Below, one piece after another: positions 1-7,958 of a DNA stretch of 15,894 nt. How positions within the stretch are numbered: the stretch's first letter is position 1; each line of letters opens with the position of its first letter. Position numbers and translations under genes: made by a program. The stretch covers positions 1-15,894 of the forward strand of contig JAWRKD010000118.1 in assembly GCA_040307135.1 (NCBI GenBank), written 5' to 3'. This DNA comes from Aminidesulfovibrio sp040307135. Its GTDB lineage: Bacteria > Desulfobacterota > Desulfovibrionia > Desulfovibrionales > Desulfovibrionaceae. The notes under the pieces are model-generated. The model worked only from the letters and a program-made list of their open reading frames with translations, did not search any database and was not told the origin of the DNA.

Positions 1-1135
1 CCAGCAGGCCGCGGTACACGGCCTTGAGCCGCTGCACGTAGAGGTCCATGGTCAGGTCCCGGGCGCGCAGGCGGGCGTTCTCGCCCATGCGGCGGCGCAG
101 GTCCGCGTCCTGGAGCAGGGTGGTGATCTTGGCCGCGATGTCCGCGCTCTCGGTGCGGCAGACCAGGGAGCAGTCCGGCGCGACCTCGATGGACGGCACG
201 TGCTCGGAGATGACCGCGGGCAGGCCGCAGAACAGGGCCTCCACGTGGGTCACGGGCAGGCCCTCGTAGTCCGAGGGCATGGCCAGGAGGCTGGCGGCCC
301 GCAGGAAGCGGGGGATCTCGGCGTTCTCCCGGTACCCGGCCAGCACGGCCCGGCCGCGCAGGGCGGGATCGGCCGCCAGGCGTTCCAGGCGCTCCCGTTC
401 CGGGCCGTCGCCCACGATGACCAGCCCGGCCTCGGGAACCTGCTCCAGCACCAGCCGGAACGCCTCGATGAGCTTATGGAAGTTCTTCTGGGCCACCAGC
501 CGCCCCACGCCCAGGACCACGGGGCCGTCCAGGCCGAAGAGGGCCTTGAGGTCGTGCGGCGGCACGTCGAGCTTGGCCGGGTTCACCGCGTTGTAGAGCA
601 CCTGCACGGGCCGCCCGGCCAGGTTGTGCTCGCGCCGGATGGTCTCCACCGCGGCCTGCGACACGGAGAGATAGAGGTCCGTGCGCAGGGAGAGCAGGCG
701 GTTGATGGCCCGCCGCCGCCAGGAGCGCTCGCTCTTCACGTTCCTGATGTGCGTCACCACGGGCGCGTCCAGGCCCCAGGCCGCCAGGCGGCCGAAATAG
801 TCGCCGGAGAATTGCAGGGTGTGCACGATGTCCGGCCGGACATCCCGCAGGGCCCGGCGCACGGCCAGGACCGTGCCCAGGCTGTGGGTCTTGAGCGCGG
901 ACTTGTCCTGGGCCGTGCAGCGGATGTTCAGGCCCGCGTCGAAGAATTCCGGGGTCTTGAGCCCGGTGCCCGAGACGTTGATGATGTGCGCCTCCAGCTC
1001 GGGATCGTGCTTGAGGGCCACAGCCAGGTCGTAGAGCCAGTTCTCCACGCCCCCGAAGGGCAGGCCGCCGATGACGTAGGCCACGCGGGTCCTGCGCCCC
1101 GGGGCCGGGGAGGGGGTGTTCCGGTCTGCGCACAT
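1..1135 (-). CDS. Glycosyltransferase family 4-type protein, 3' end missing
   Basis: This is a GT-B fold retaining glycosyltransferase that probably moves a sugar from a nucleotide-sugar donor onto a glycan or lipid acceptor at the cytoplasmic face of the membrane. Acceptor and donor cannot be told from sequence. The 378 visible codons start at ATG 1135 (MCADRNTPSP) and run off the window end without a stop. The N-terminal Rossmann half has YVIGGLPFGGVENWL (residues 20-34), the glycine-rich acceptor-side loop of this family. The C-terminal half has VGRLVAQKNF (210-219), GDGPERERLE (242-251) and SDYEGLPVTHVEA (288-300), where E291 and E299 form the EX7E donor-site motif. No signal peptide or membrane segment is visible. 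It lies 48 nt downstream of the RNB exonuclease on the same strand, with a GGAG about 14 nt before the ATG. Few residues are probably missing, since such proteins usually have about 370-400. The identity of the family is clear; the pathway is not. Confidence 0.9.
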   Translation of the reverse strand, partial: MCADRNTPSPAPGRRTRVAYVIGGLPFGGVENWLYDLAVALKHDPELEAHIINVSGTGLKTPEFFDAGLNIRCTAQDKSALKTHSLGTVLAVRRALRDVRPDIVHTLQFSGDYFGRLAAWGLDAPVVTHIRNVKSERSWRRRAINRLLSLRTDLYLSVSQAAVETIRREHNLAGRPVQVLYNAVNPAKLDVPPHDLKALFGLDGPVVLGVGRLVAQKNFHKLIEAFRLVLEQVPEAGLVIVGDGPERERLERLAADPALRGRAVLAGYRENAEIPRFLRAASLLAMPSDYEGLPVTHVEALFCGLPAVISEHVPSIEVAPDCSLVCRTESADIAAKITTLLQDADLRRRMGENARLRARDLTMDLYVQRLKAVYRGLL

Positions 1136-1183
1136 GCTGGCCGTTCTTACTCCGGGGGAGGAGGCGTTGCAACAGGGGGGCGG

Positions 1184-3232
1184 CTAGGCCTCCCGGGCTT
1201 CCAGCACCTTCAGCTCGTTGGTCAGGGCGTCGATGCGGCCGAAGACCACCTCGAAGCGCTGGCCGGGATAGAGCTTGTCCCCGAGCATCTGGCGCGGGGC
1301 GCGGACGTTGATCTGATACTGCGGCAGGGCCAGGGTGGGGTAGGGGCCGGAGTCGTCCACCAGCACGGCGTCGTGCGGCCTGCGGCCCTGCTGGGCCAGA
1401 TAGACCAGCTTCCAGTAGCGCGGCCGGAAGCGCTGCACCTGGGACACGGCCTGGATGCGGGCCGAGAGGTGCGGCAGGAGCGTCTCCAGCTCCGCGGCCG
1501 TGAGGCGCGGCGCGCCGGTTTCCAGGAAGGCCGAGACCTGGCCCAGGTTGAGCAGGTCGGTGTAGCGCCGGATGGGCGAGGAGATGGGGCTGTAGGCGGG
1601 CACGCCCAGAGCCGCGTGGCGGCGGGGGGCCAGCTCCAGGCTGGGCGGGGTGAGCAGCTTCACCGCGCCGAAGATGTCCGAAGGCTCGGTGAAGATGCCC
1701 GCCGCGTCCTGGGGCAGGGCGATGTCCTGGGTCCGGTGGAGCAGGGGCACGCCGCGCTCCGCGGCCCAGCCAGCCAGGGCCGCGTTGACCAGGATCATGA
1801 ATTCGCTGATCACGAGCTCGGCCTTGGGGTGGGGCTCCTTGAGCTCGATGCGCACGCGCACGTCCCGGCCGCCGCCCTCCAGGATGATCTCGGGCTCGGG
1901 CTTCTGGATCACCGAGGCCCCGCGCTCCACGCGGCGGGCGATGCGCTTTTCGGCCAGGCGCAGGCCCAGGGCCAGGCGTTCGTCGCGGCCTGCGTCCAGG
2001 GCCTCCTCGGCCGCGGCATAGGAAATGTTCGCTTCCACCCGGACCCAGGCGCAGCGCGGGGTCACGGACACGGGCAGGCCCTCGGCGTCGAGGACCATCT
2101 CCACCAGCAGGGCGGCCCGGGGCTGGCCTGCGCGCAGGCTGAAGAGGTCCGTGCCCAGGCGCTCGGGCATCATGTGGCTGGTGCCCTCGGGCAGGTAGAG
2201 GCTGGTGCTGCGCTGGAACACGGCCTGGTCCAGGGGCGAGCCGAAGGTCCAGGTGACGTTGGGCCGGGCCAGGGCGATCCAGAGCCGGAAGCCGCCGTCC
2301 GGCCCGGGCTCGATGTGGAAGGCGTCGTCGATGTCCCGGGTGGTGGGCGCGTCGATGCTCACCAGGGGCAGGGGCTCGGGCTCCTGCCGGGCAGCATCAA
2401 AGGCCGCGACCTGGCCCTCGATCTCCGCGGCGAAGGCCGCGCTCCAGGCGTCGCCCCAGGGATAGCCAACCTCGTCCAGGAGCTGGTTGTGGTGCGCGGA
2501 GACCAGCTCCCAGGCCTCGGCCAGGAGCAGGGCCAGGTACGGGTGTTCGGGCAGGCCCTTGCGCAGGGAGTCCCAGAGCTTGGCCTCGGCCTCGTTGAGA
2601 TTCTTGGCCATGGCCGCGAAGAGCAGGGCCTTGAGCCGGAGCGCCGTGTCTTCGTCCAGGTCGGGCAGGGCGGTCTGGCGGCCGGAGCGGGTGCGCTCCC
2701 AGAGGGCCTTGAACAGGGCCTGGCCGCCGTCCAGCAGCAGCTCGCGCTCGCGCATCTCGGTCTGCTGGCGCAGCCGGGCCTCCACCTTGTCCGCGGGATG
2801 GACCTCGAAGTCCGGAGGCTGGAACTTGAAGTGCGTCTTGGCCGCCAGCAGGGCCCGGCCCATGGCCGCGATCTCGTCGGGGCCGGGCTTTTCCCAGACC
2901 AGCCCGGCGAACCACTGGGCCGGTGCGTGATCCACCTCGCCCTGGGCCATGTCCCAGATCTCCAGGGCCTTGACCTGGGCCTCCAGCTCCTCGCGGCGGC
3001 GCTGGTGCGCGGCCAGGCGGTCGAGGATTTCCTGGCGGCCGGCCTGGGCCGGGTGCTCGGGGCCGGACCAGGGCAGGACGCGGGAGGCGGACAGGGCCGC
3101 CTCGCGCTTGGTGGCCGTGAGCAGGCGCAGGCGTCCGGAGGATTCCTCCAGGACCCAGGCCAGCTGCACGGCGTTGCCCTGCATGAACTCCACCACGCAG
3201 CCGGGGTGGAGGAAACCGCTTACCTTCGTCAT
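1184..3232 (-). CDS. RNase II/RNB-family 3'-5' exoribonuclease
   Basis: This 682-residue cytoplasmic enzyme probably degrades single-stranded RNA processively from the 3' end. The RNB catalytic domain spans about residues 285-600. The metal-binding signature SIDAPTTRDIDDAFH (292-306) keeps the four aspartates D294, D300, D302 and D303. Further family blocks are EFMILVNAAL (477-486) and SPIRRYTDL (552-560), the latter carrying the conserved arginines near the active site. The last ~80 residues look like a degenerate S1/OB RNA-binding domain. The first ~280 residues lack an obvious pair of cold-shock domains. They begin with a short beta-rich segment (GCVVEFMQGNAVQLAWVLEE, residues 11-30) followed by mostly helical sequence, resembling the cyanobacterial/plastid RNase II type more than E. 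coli Rnb. ATG 3232 was chosen because it precedes the conserved N-terminal segment and lies 17 nt after the purH-like stop; its ribosome site is weak, suggesting translational coupling. I give no symbol because rnb and rnr cannot be separated here. Confidence 0.92.
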   Translation of the reverse strand: MTKVSGFLHPGCVVEFMQGNAVQLAWVLEESSGRLRLLTATKREAALSASRVLPWSGPEHPAQAGRQEILDRLAAHQRRREELEAQVKALEIWDMAQGEVDHAPAQWFAGLVWEKPGPDEIAAMGRALLAAKTHFKFQPPDFEVHPADKVEARLRQQTEMRERELLLDGGQALFKALWERTRSGRQTALPDLDEDTALRLKALLFAAMAKNLNEAEAKLWDSLRKGLPEHPYLALLLAEAWELVSAHHNQLLDEVGYPWGDAWSAAFAAEIEGQVAAFDAARQEPEPLPLVSIDAPTTRDIDDAFHIEPGPDGGFRLWIALARPNVTWTFGSPLDQAVFQRSTSLYLPEGTSHMMPERLGTDLFSLRAGQPRAALLVEMVLDAEGLPVSVTPRCAWVRVEANISYAAAEEALDAGRDERLALGLRLAEKRIARRVERGASVIQKPEPEIILEGGGRDVRVRIELKEPHPKAELVISEFMILVNAALAGWAAERGVPLLHRTQDIALPQDAAGIFTEPSDIFGAVKLLTPPSLELAPRRHAALGVPAYSPISSPIRRYTDLLNLGQVSAFLETGAPRLTAAELETLLPHLSARIQAVSQVQRFRPRYWKLVYLAQQGRRPHDAVLVDDSGPYPTLALPQYQINVRAPRQMLGDKLYPGQRFEVVFGRIDALTNELKVLEAREA

Positions 3233-3249
3233 GTGCGCCTGCGCCCGCC

Positions 3250-4524
3250 CTAGTGCCGGAACGAGCGCTGCCCGGTGAAGACCATGGCCACCTGCGGGCT
3301 GGCCTGGTTCACGGCCTGGATCACCTCGTGGTCGCGGATGGAGCCGCCGGGCTGGGCGATGGCCGTGACGCCCTGGGCGATGAGCAGGTCCACGCCGTCG
3401 CGGAAGGGGAAGAAGCCGTCGGACACGGCCACCGAGCCGGGCAGGCCGCCACGGGCCTCCAGGGCGCGGCCCCGGATGTCGTCGAGCTTGGCGGCCAGGG
3501 CCTTGTCCTCGCGGGCCTTGAGCTCCAGCTCGTAGATGGACAGGTTCAGCTCGCGGAAGGAGAGCAGGTCCGCGTACTTGGTGCGGGCCTTGGTCACGGT
3601 CAGGTCCACGCAGCCCACGCGGTCCTGCTCGCCGGTGCCGATGGCCGTGGTCACTCCGCCGCGCACCATGAGGATGGAGTTGGAGGTGACGCCGGCCTCC
3701 ACCGCCCAGGCGAAGAGGAGGTCTTCGGCCTCCTGTTTCGTGGGTTTGCGCGCGGCGAAGCTGTTGCCGTCCTTCTCGGCCGTGGCCGGGAGGAAGTCGG
3801 CGGCGTCCAGGATGCGGTTGCGGAAGGAGAACTGGAGCACGAGCCCGCCGTCCATGAGCGACTTCACGTCCAGGAAGGGCTCGCGGGCGAGCTTGTCCAG
3901 CTCCGCGATGCCCGGGATGCGCAGGATGCGCAGGTTTTTGCGGTGTTTGAGGATTTCCACCGCGCCTTCGTCGTACTCCGGGGCCGCCACCACCTCGAAG
4001 TAGGCCGAGTCGATGAGTTCGGCCGTGGCCTTGTCCAGGCTGCGGTTGATGACGATGGCCCCGCCGAAGGCCGCGATGCGGTCCGAAAGGAAGGCCCGCT
4101 CCAGGGCCGCGGCCGGGCCGTCGCCGGTCCAGGCCGCGCCGCAGGGGTTGTTGTGCTTGAGGATCACGGCCGCGGGCTTGGCCGAGAGGTACTGGAGGAT
4201 GTTCAGGCCGTTGTCCACGTCCGTGAGGTTGATCTTGCCCGGGTGCTTGCCGGACTGGATCATCTGCTCCTCGGTGAGGGCCGAGACCAGGCCCTTGCCC
4301 GGGCCGCGGAAGGCCACTCCGCCCACCGTGAGCCCGCCCTCGGCCAGTTCGTAGAGGGCCGCGGGCTGGTCCGGATTCTCGCCGTAGCGCAGGCCCAGGC
4401 TCTCGCCGCCGATCTCCCAGGTGCGCTTGCGGAAGACCAGGGTCTGGCCCCCCAGGCTCAGGGTCAGGTCCCCGGGAAAGGGGTCCCGCTGGAGGGTGGA
4501 GTACATTTTCTTGAGGTCGCTCAT
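3250..4524 (-). CDS. purH: AICAR transformylase (PurH-like, without the IMP cyclohydrolase domain)
   Basis: This enzyme transfers a formyl group from 10-formyl-tetrahydrofolate to AICAR, giving FAICAR, the penultimate step of IMP synthesis. It has 424 residues from ATG 4524 (MSDLKKMYST), preceded by GGAG with 6-nt spacing. Transformylase motifs are RYGENPDQPA (46-55), KHNNPCGAA (123-131, with the catalytic Lys-His pair), DRIAAFGG (148-155), and near the C-terminus DGFFPFRDG, QPGGSIRDHEVI and the terminal FTGQRSFRH. Standard bifunctional PurH is about 520 residues, with an N-terminal ~200-residue MGS-like IMP cyclohydrolase domain. That domain is absent here: the frame upstream is intergenic and has no such motifs. 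Ring closure to IMP must come from a separate gene, as in lineages with split purH or a PurO-type enzyme. It is the first gene of a probable operon with the RNB exonuclease and the glycosyltransferase. An upstream in-frame start would extend it by 58 residues of junk-like sequence and is rejected. Confidence 0.93.
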   Translation of the reverse strand: MSDLKKMYSTLQRDPFPGDLTLSLGGQTLVFRKRTWEIGGESLGLRYGENPDQPAALYELAEGGLTVGGVAFRGPGKGLVSALTEEQMIQSGKHPGKINLTDVDNGLNILQYLSAKPAAVILKHNNPCGAAWTGDGPAAALERAFLSDRIAAFGGAIVINRSLDKATAELIDSAYFEVVAAPEYDEGAVEILKHRKNLRILRIPGIAELDKLAREPFLDVKSLMDGGLVLQFSFRNRILDAADFLPATAEKDGNSFAARKPTKQEAEDLLFAWAVEAGVTSNSILMVRGGVTTAIGTGEQDRVGCVDLTVTKARTKYADLLSFRELNLSIYELELKAREDKALAAKLDDIRGRALEARGGLPGSVAVSDGFFPFRDGVDLLIAQGVTAIAQPGGSIRDHEVIQAVNQASPQVAMVFTGQRSFRH

Positions 4525-4557
4525 GGGCTGCTCCGGGTTGTCCGATGTGGGGAGAAG

Positions 4558-4586
4558 TACATAGCACAGCCTTCCTGCGCGGGCAA
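4558..4586 (-). promoter_or_regulatory. Candidate sigma70-type promoter for the purH-like operon
   Basis: Read on the minus strand, TTGCCC (4586-4581) and TATGTA (4563-4558) are separated by 17 bp. The -10 hexamer lies 33 nt before the ATG at 4524. Both hexamers match four of six consensus bases, and they stand out in otherwise GC-rich DNA. This is pattern evidence only. Confidence 0.5.
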
Positions 4587-4621
4587 ACCCGGCCCGTCCC
4601 GGGGACCCGGGCAGATAACCG

Positions 4622-4650
4622 TTGGCGGACCGCGCGCTTTCTGGTATGGG
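4622..4650 (+). promoter_or_regulatory. Candidate extended -10 promoter for the hypothetical-purA operon
   Basis: TTGGCG (4622-4627) and TATGGG (4645-4650) are separated by 17 bp. The TG at 4642-4643, one base before TATGGG, makes an extended -10 element. It lies 46 nt upstream of the ATG at 4697, facing away from the purH-like promoter. Hexamer matches are moderate. Confidence 0.45.
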
Positions 4651-4696
4651 GGAGTCGGCATTGCGCCGAATTTTCAGGAGGACGACGGCAGGGCTC

Positions 4697-5083
4697 ATGT
4701 CCGAAAGCTACATGGAGCGGGCGCTCCTCAAGATCGCCAAGCAGATCAACGCCTACGACGAGGCCTCTCTCATGGACCTCTGGGAGAAGTACGCCGAGAT
4801 CGTGCGGCGCTTCGAACCCACCAAACGCTGGGAGGAGGCAGCCCTCCTTTTCGGCGTGATCCAGGCCATGCGGCTCAAGAACCAGTTGTTCAACTACAAC
4901 TGGGCCCTGTCCCGCCGTCCCGAGGAACCCGGCAGCATCGATCTGGCCGCGCTCACGGCCCCGCCCAAGCCGTCCGCCAAGGACGCCAAGGGCGCGCCGT
5001 CCGGGGAGGACGGCCCCGGCGCGGACAAGCCCAAGGGGCCGAAGCCGGGCAAGGTTCTCAAGCTGCAACCCAAGAAGAAGTAG
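4697..5083 (+). CDS. Small hypothetical protein with a lysine/proline-rich tail
   Basis: I do not recognise this 128-residue protein. Residues 1-72 look like a compact helical domain rich in charged and aromatic residues (YMERALLKIAKQINAY at 5-20, then KRWEEAALLFGVIQAMRLKN at 43-62). Residues 75-128 are low-complexity, probably disordered, rich in Pro, Lys, Gly and Ala, and end in PKKK. No signal peptide, membrane segment or metal-binding cysteines are present. The basic tail could contact nucleic acid or ribosomes, but that is a guess. Start ATG 4697 is supported by AGGAGG at 4676-4681, a rather long 15 nt away. An in-frame TTG at 4622 would add 25 residues, but it lies in the candidate -35 element and upstream of that ribosome site. 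It is the first gene of the plus-strand group, 82 nt before purA. Codon bias matches its neighbours, so it is likely a real gene. Confidence 0.8.
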   Translation: MSESYMERALLKIAKQINAYDEASLMDLWEKYAEIVRRFEPTKRWEEAALLFGVIQAMRLKNQLFNYNWALSRRPEEPGSIDLAALTAPPKPSAKDAKGAPSGEDGPGADKPKGPKPGKVLKLQPKKK

Positions 5084-5138
5084 GCCGGCTTCCGGCCGAG
5101 GAACAGGAGCGGAAGGGAGGCCTTCCGCCCGCGGGCGG
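5083..5138 (+). promoter_or_regulatory. Hairpin cluster in the purA leader
   Basis: Three GC-rich self-complementary elements sit between the hypothetical gene and purA: GGCCGG-ctt-CCGGCC (5083-5097, overlapping the stop codon), GCGGAAGG-gagg-CCTTCCGC (5109-5128, 8-bp stem, 4-nt loop), and a 14-nt perfect palindrome at 5125-5138. The second and third overlap by 4 nt, so they could be mutually exclusive. No U-run follows, so an ordinary intrinsic terminator is unlikely. RNA stabilisation, processing or weak attenuation is possible. Confidence 0.35.
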
Positions 5139-5165
5139 GATTCTGTCCGCCGCGAGGAGTGAGGA

Positions 5166-6440
<1,275 letters not shown>

Positions 6441-6447
6441 GCCGGGC

Positions 6448-7281
6448 ATGGACAGCCGGACCCCGGACCGCCAGGAGCACGTGCGGCGGCGTCTGAACGC
6501 CCTGGCCGCGCAACCGCCCCAGAGCCTGGTGCTGGAGGGCGGCTCGGCCGCCGAGCGCCAGGATATGGCCCTGGCCTGGGCCAGGCGGCTCAACTGCCCC
6601 CAGGGCGGCTGCCGGACCTGCGAGACCTGCCGCCAGATCGATGAGCGCGTGTTCCGCGATCTCATCGTGGTGGACAAGCAGTTCTTCGAGGAGCACCCCG
6701 CAGGCAACAACAAGTCAGACGTGGAGAAGGTCCGCGAACTGCGGCCGGTCTGGGGCCAGCCGCCCCACGGTGAGGGCTGCCGCGTCACGATCTTCCCCGA
6801 GGCCCAGAATCTCAACGAGTTCATCGCCAACACCCTGCTCAAGACCCTGGAGGAGCCGCGGCCCGGCAACGTCTTCGTGCTCACCGCCCCGCAGCGCGAA
6901 CGGCTTCTGCCCACCCTGGTCTCGCGCAGCTTCGTCCTGACCCTGGCCTGGCCCCTGGCCGACGCCGCGGAGCCGGGGACCGGGGAATGGCGCGAGGCCC
7001 TGCTGGGCTTCTGGGAGAGCGGCAGGGGCTGGTTCGGCCGCACCATGGGCAAGGGCGCCCTGGACCGGGACATGGCCCAGCGCGTGCTCACGGAGATCAT
7101 GCGGGTCCTGGCCCTGGCCCTGAGCGGGAGCGAGGCCCCGGAGGCCGTGCGCCTGGCCCGGCTCTTCGACGCCCCGGCCTTGCGCCGCCTGGATCTGGCC
7201 CTGGCCCAGGGCCAGGATGCCCTGACCGCCCAGGTCAATCCCGCCCTGGTCCTGGACTGGATCGCCACGCGGTCCGCGTGA
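6448..7281 (+). CDS. holB: DNA polymerase III delta-prime-like clamp-loader subunit
   Basis: This AAA+-fold protein of 277 residues is probably the delta-prime subunit of the clamp loader that places the sliding clamp on DNA. Evidence is a four-cysteine zinc module (C50, C55, C58, C61; C-x4-C-x2-C-x2-C) in the position typical of delta-prime and tau/gamma, followed by NTLLKTLEEPRPGNVFVLTA (128-147) and LVSRS (157-161), which corresponds to the SRC arginine-finger motif with Ser replacing Cys. The Walker A site is degenerate (EGGSAAERQD, 30-39) and the Walker B acids are replaced (IFPEAQ), so it should not hydrolyse ATP. That is normal for delta-prime and argues against DnaX. It is shorter than E. 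coli HolB (334 residues), with a reduced C-terminal collar. ATG 6448 lies 7 nt after the purA stop without a clear ribosome site, suggesting coupled translation. An upstream in-frame ATG inside purA is rejected. Confidence 0.85.
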   Translation: MDSRTPDRQEHVRRRLNALAAQPPQSLVLEGGSAAERQDMALAWARRLNCPQGGCRTCETCRQIDERVFRDLIVVDKQFFEEHPAGNNKSDVEKVRELRPVWGQPPHGEGCRVTIFPEAQNLNEFIANTLLKTLEEPRPGNVFVLTAPQRERLLPTLVSRSFVLTLAWPLADAAEPGTGEWREALLGFWESGRGWFGRTMGKGALDRDMAQRVLTEIMRVLALALSGSEAPEAVRLARLFDAPALRRLDLALAQGQDALTAQVNPALVLDWIATRSA

Positions 7282-7334
7282 GTCCCCCTCATTATCCTTG
7301 ACACGCCGCAGCCTCTCGGATGAGCTGATTGAGC

Positions 7335-7947
7335 ATGACCCCCAATGCCCGTGCCGCCCATGACGCGGCCGTCAGCCTGCGACGCCTGGCCGTCGGGTTC
7401 AAGCCGGACTCCCTGGACGAGATGCTCCGGCTCACGGAGCCCCTGACACGGGCCCTGGAGCGGGACCCCCGGGACCCGGACGCCCTGCACGCCGGGGCCG
7501 AGGCCGCCTGTCTCCTGGCCGGGGCCTGCGCCTCCCTGGCGGGCAATCCCCCGGCGGCCCAGGCCGGGATCAAGGCCTTGCTGGGACTGGGACGCCCGGG
7601 CTGGCTGGCGGCGGCGGACTTCCTCCAGGCCCGGCGCATCGCCGTGGAGCACCTGAGCGCGCTGGTGGAGAGCCTGCCTCCGCGCGAGCGCCTCTTTCTT
7701 CTGCACGAACTCCTGCGCCGCCACTGGCGGCTGGACAAGCAACTCCTGGCCTGGGTGCGCGAGCCCCTGGAGGGCGTGGACCGCCTGTCTCCGCACAAGA
7801 TCCTCGACTTCCTGGAGACCCTGGACCTGCTGGGCGACACCCCGGCCTTTCCCCTGCGCGAGACCCTGCTGCGCGGGCCGTTGCGTTCCTGGCTGGCGCA
7901 CAGCCTGGAGGAGCCTCTGGTGGAGATAGACCTCCTGCGCACGGCCC
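7335..7947 (+). CDS. Unrecognised helical protein, cut by the palindrome axis
   Basis: Only the first 204 codons are native; the reading frame then crosses the axis into the reverse complement of itself. I do not recognise the family. The visible part is almost entirely predicted helix, leucine- and alanine-rich, with no signal peptide or membrane segment. It has a possible helical-repeat texture (EPLTRALERDPRDPDALHAG, 35-54; RLFLLHELLRRHWRLDKQLL, 119-138) reminiscent of TPR-like scaffolds but without a clear TPR consensus. Start ATG 7335 gives a protein beginning MTPNARAAHD; the ribosome site is weak. It lies 53 nt after the delta-prime gene on the same strand and may belong to that operon. 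The C-terminus is unknown. The continuous 424-residue frame running to 8603 is a chimera created by the palindrome and should not be annotated as a protein. Confidence 0.7.
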
Positions 7948-7958
7948 GGGCCGTGCGC
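7937..7958. other. Axis of the palindrome (fold-back point)
   Basis: The axis lies between 7947 and 7948, where GCGCACGGCCC meets its own reverse complement with no loop base. It falls inside a coding region, after codon 204 of the unrecognised gene that starts at 7335. The junction is extremely GC-rich. Part of this self-complementary stretch may be native: the frame reads on through it as Arg-Ala-Val-Arg, ordinary for this protein. A native short palindrome could have let a 3' end snap back and copy itself, but the window alone cannot show where native sequence ends. Confidence 0.9.

Larger units (their letters stand above)
4525..4696. promoter_or_regulatory. Divergent control region between purH-like and hypothetical-purA genes
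   Basis: This 172-bp gap separates the two outward-facing gene groups and carries a candidate promoter for each direction. Between them lies a short imperfect palindrome (gtccc-g-gggac at about 4596-4606, in a longer run of c/g) that could be an operator, although GC-rich sequence yields such repeats often. I recognise no riboswitch or known purine-regulator box. Confidence 0.6.

Noticed and set aside
200..3253. Very long open frame (1017 codons) antisense to the exonuclease and glycosyltransferase, with a mirror at 12642-15695
   Set aside because: It is low-complexity Gly/Ala/Gln/His/Arg/Val-rich translation opposite genes with strong G/C third-position bias, which removes stop codons from the complementary frame. 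It has no recognisable motif, and the opposite strand encodes clear enzymes.
7298..7303. Perfect TTGACA -35-like hexamer between the clamp-loader gene and the unrecognised gene
   Set aside because: At spacings of 16-18 bp the following bases are tgagct-like, with no acceptable -10 element. A single hexamer match is not enough for a promoter call.
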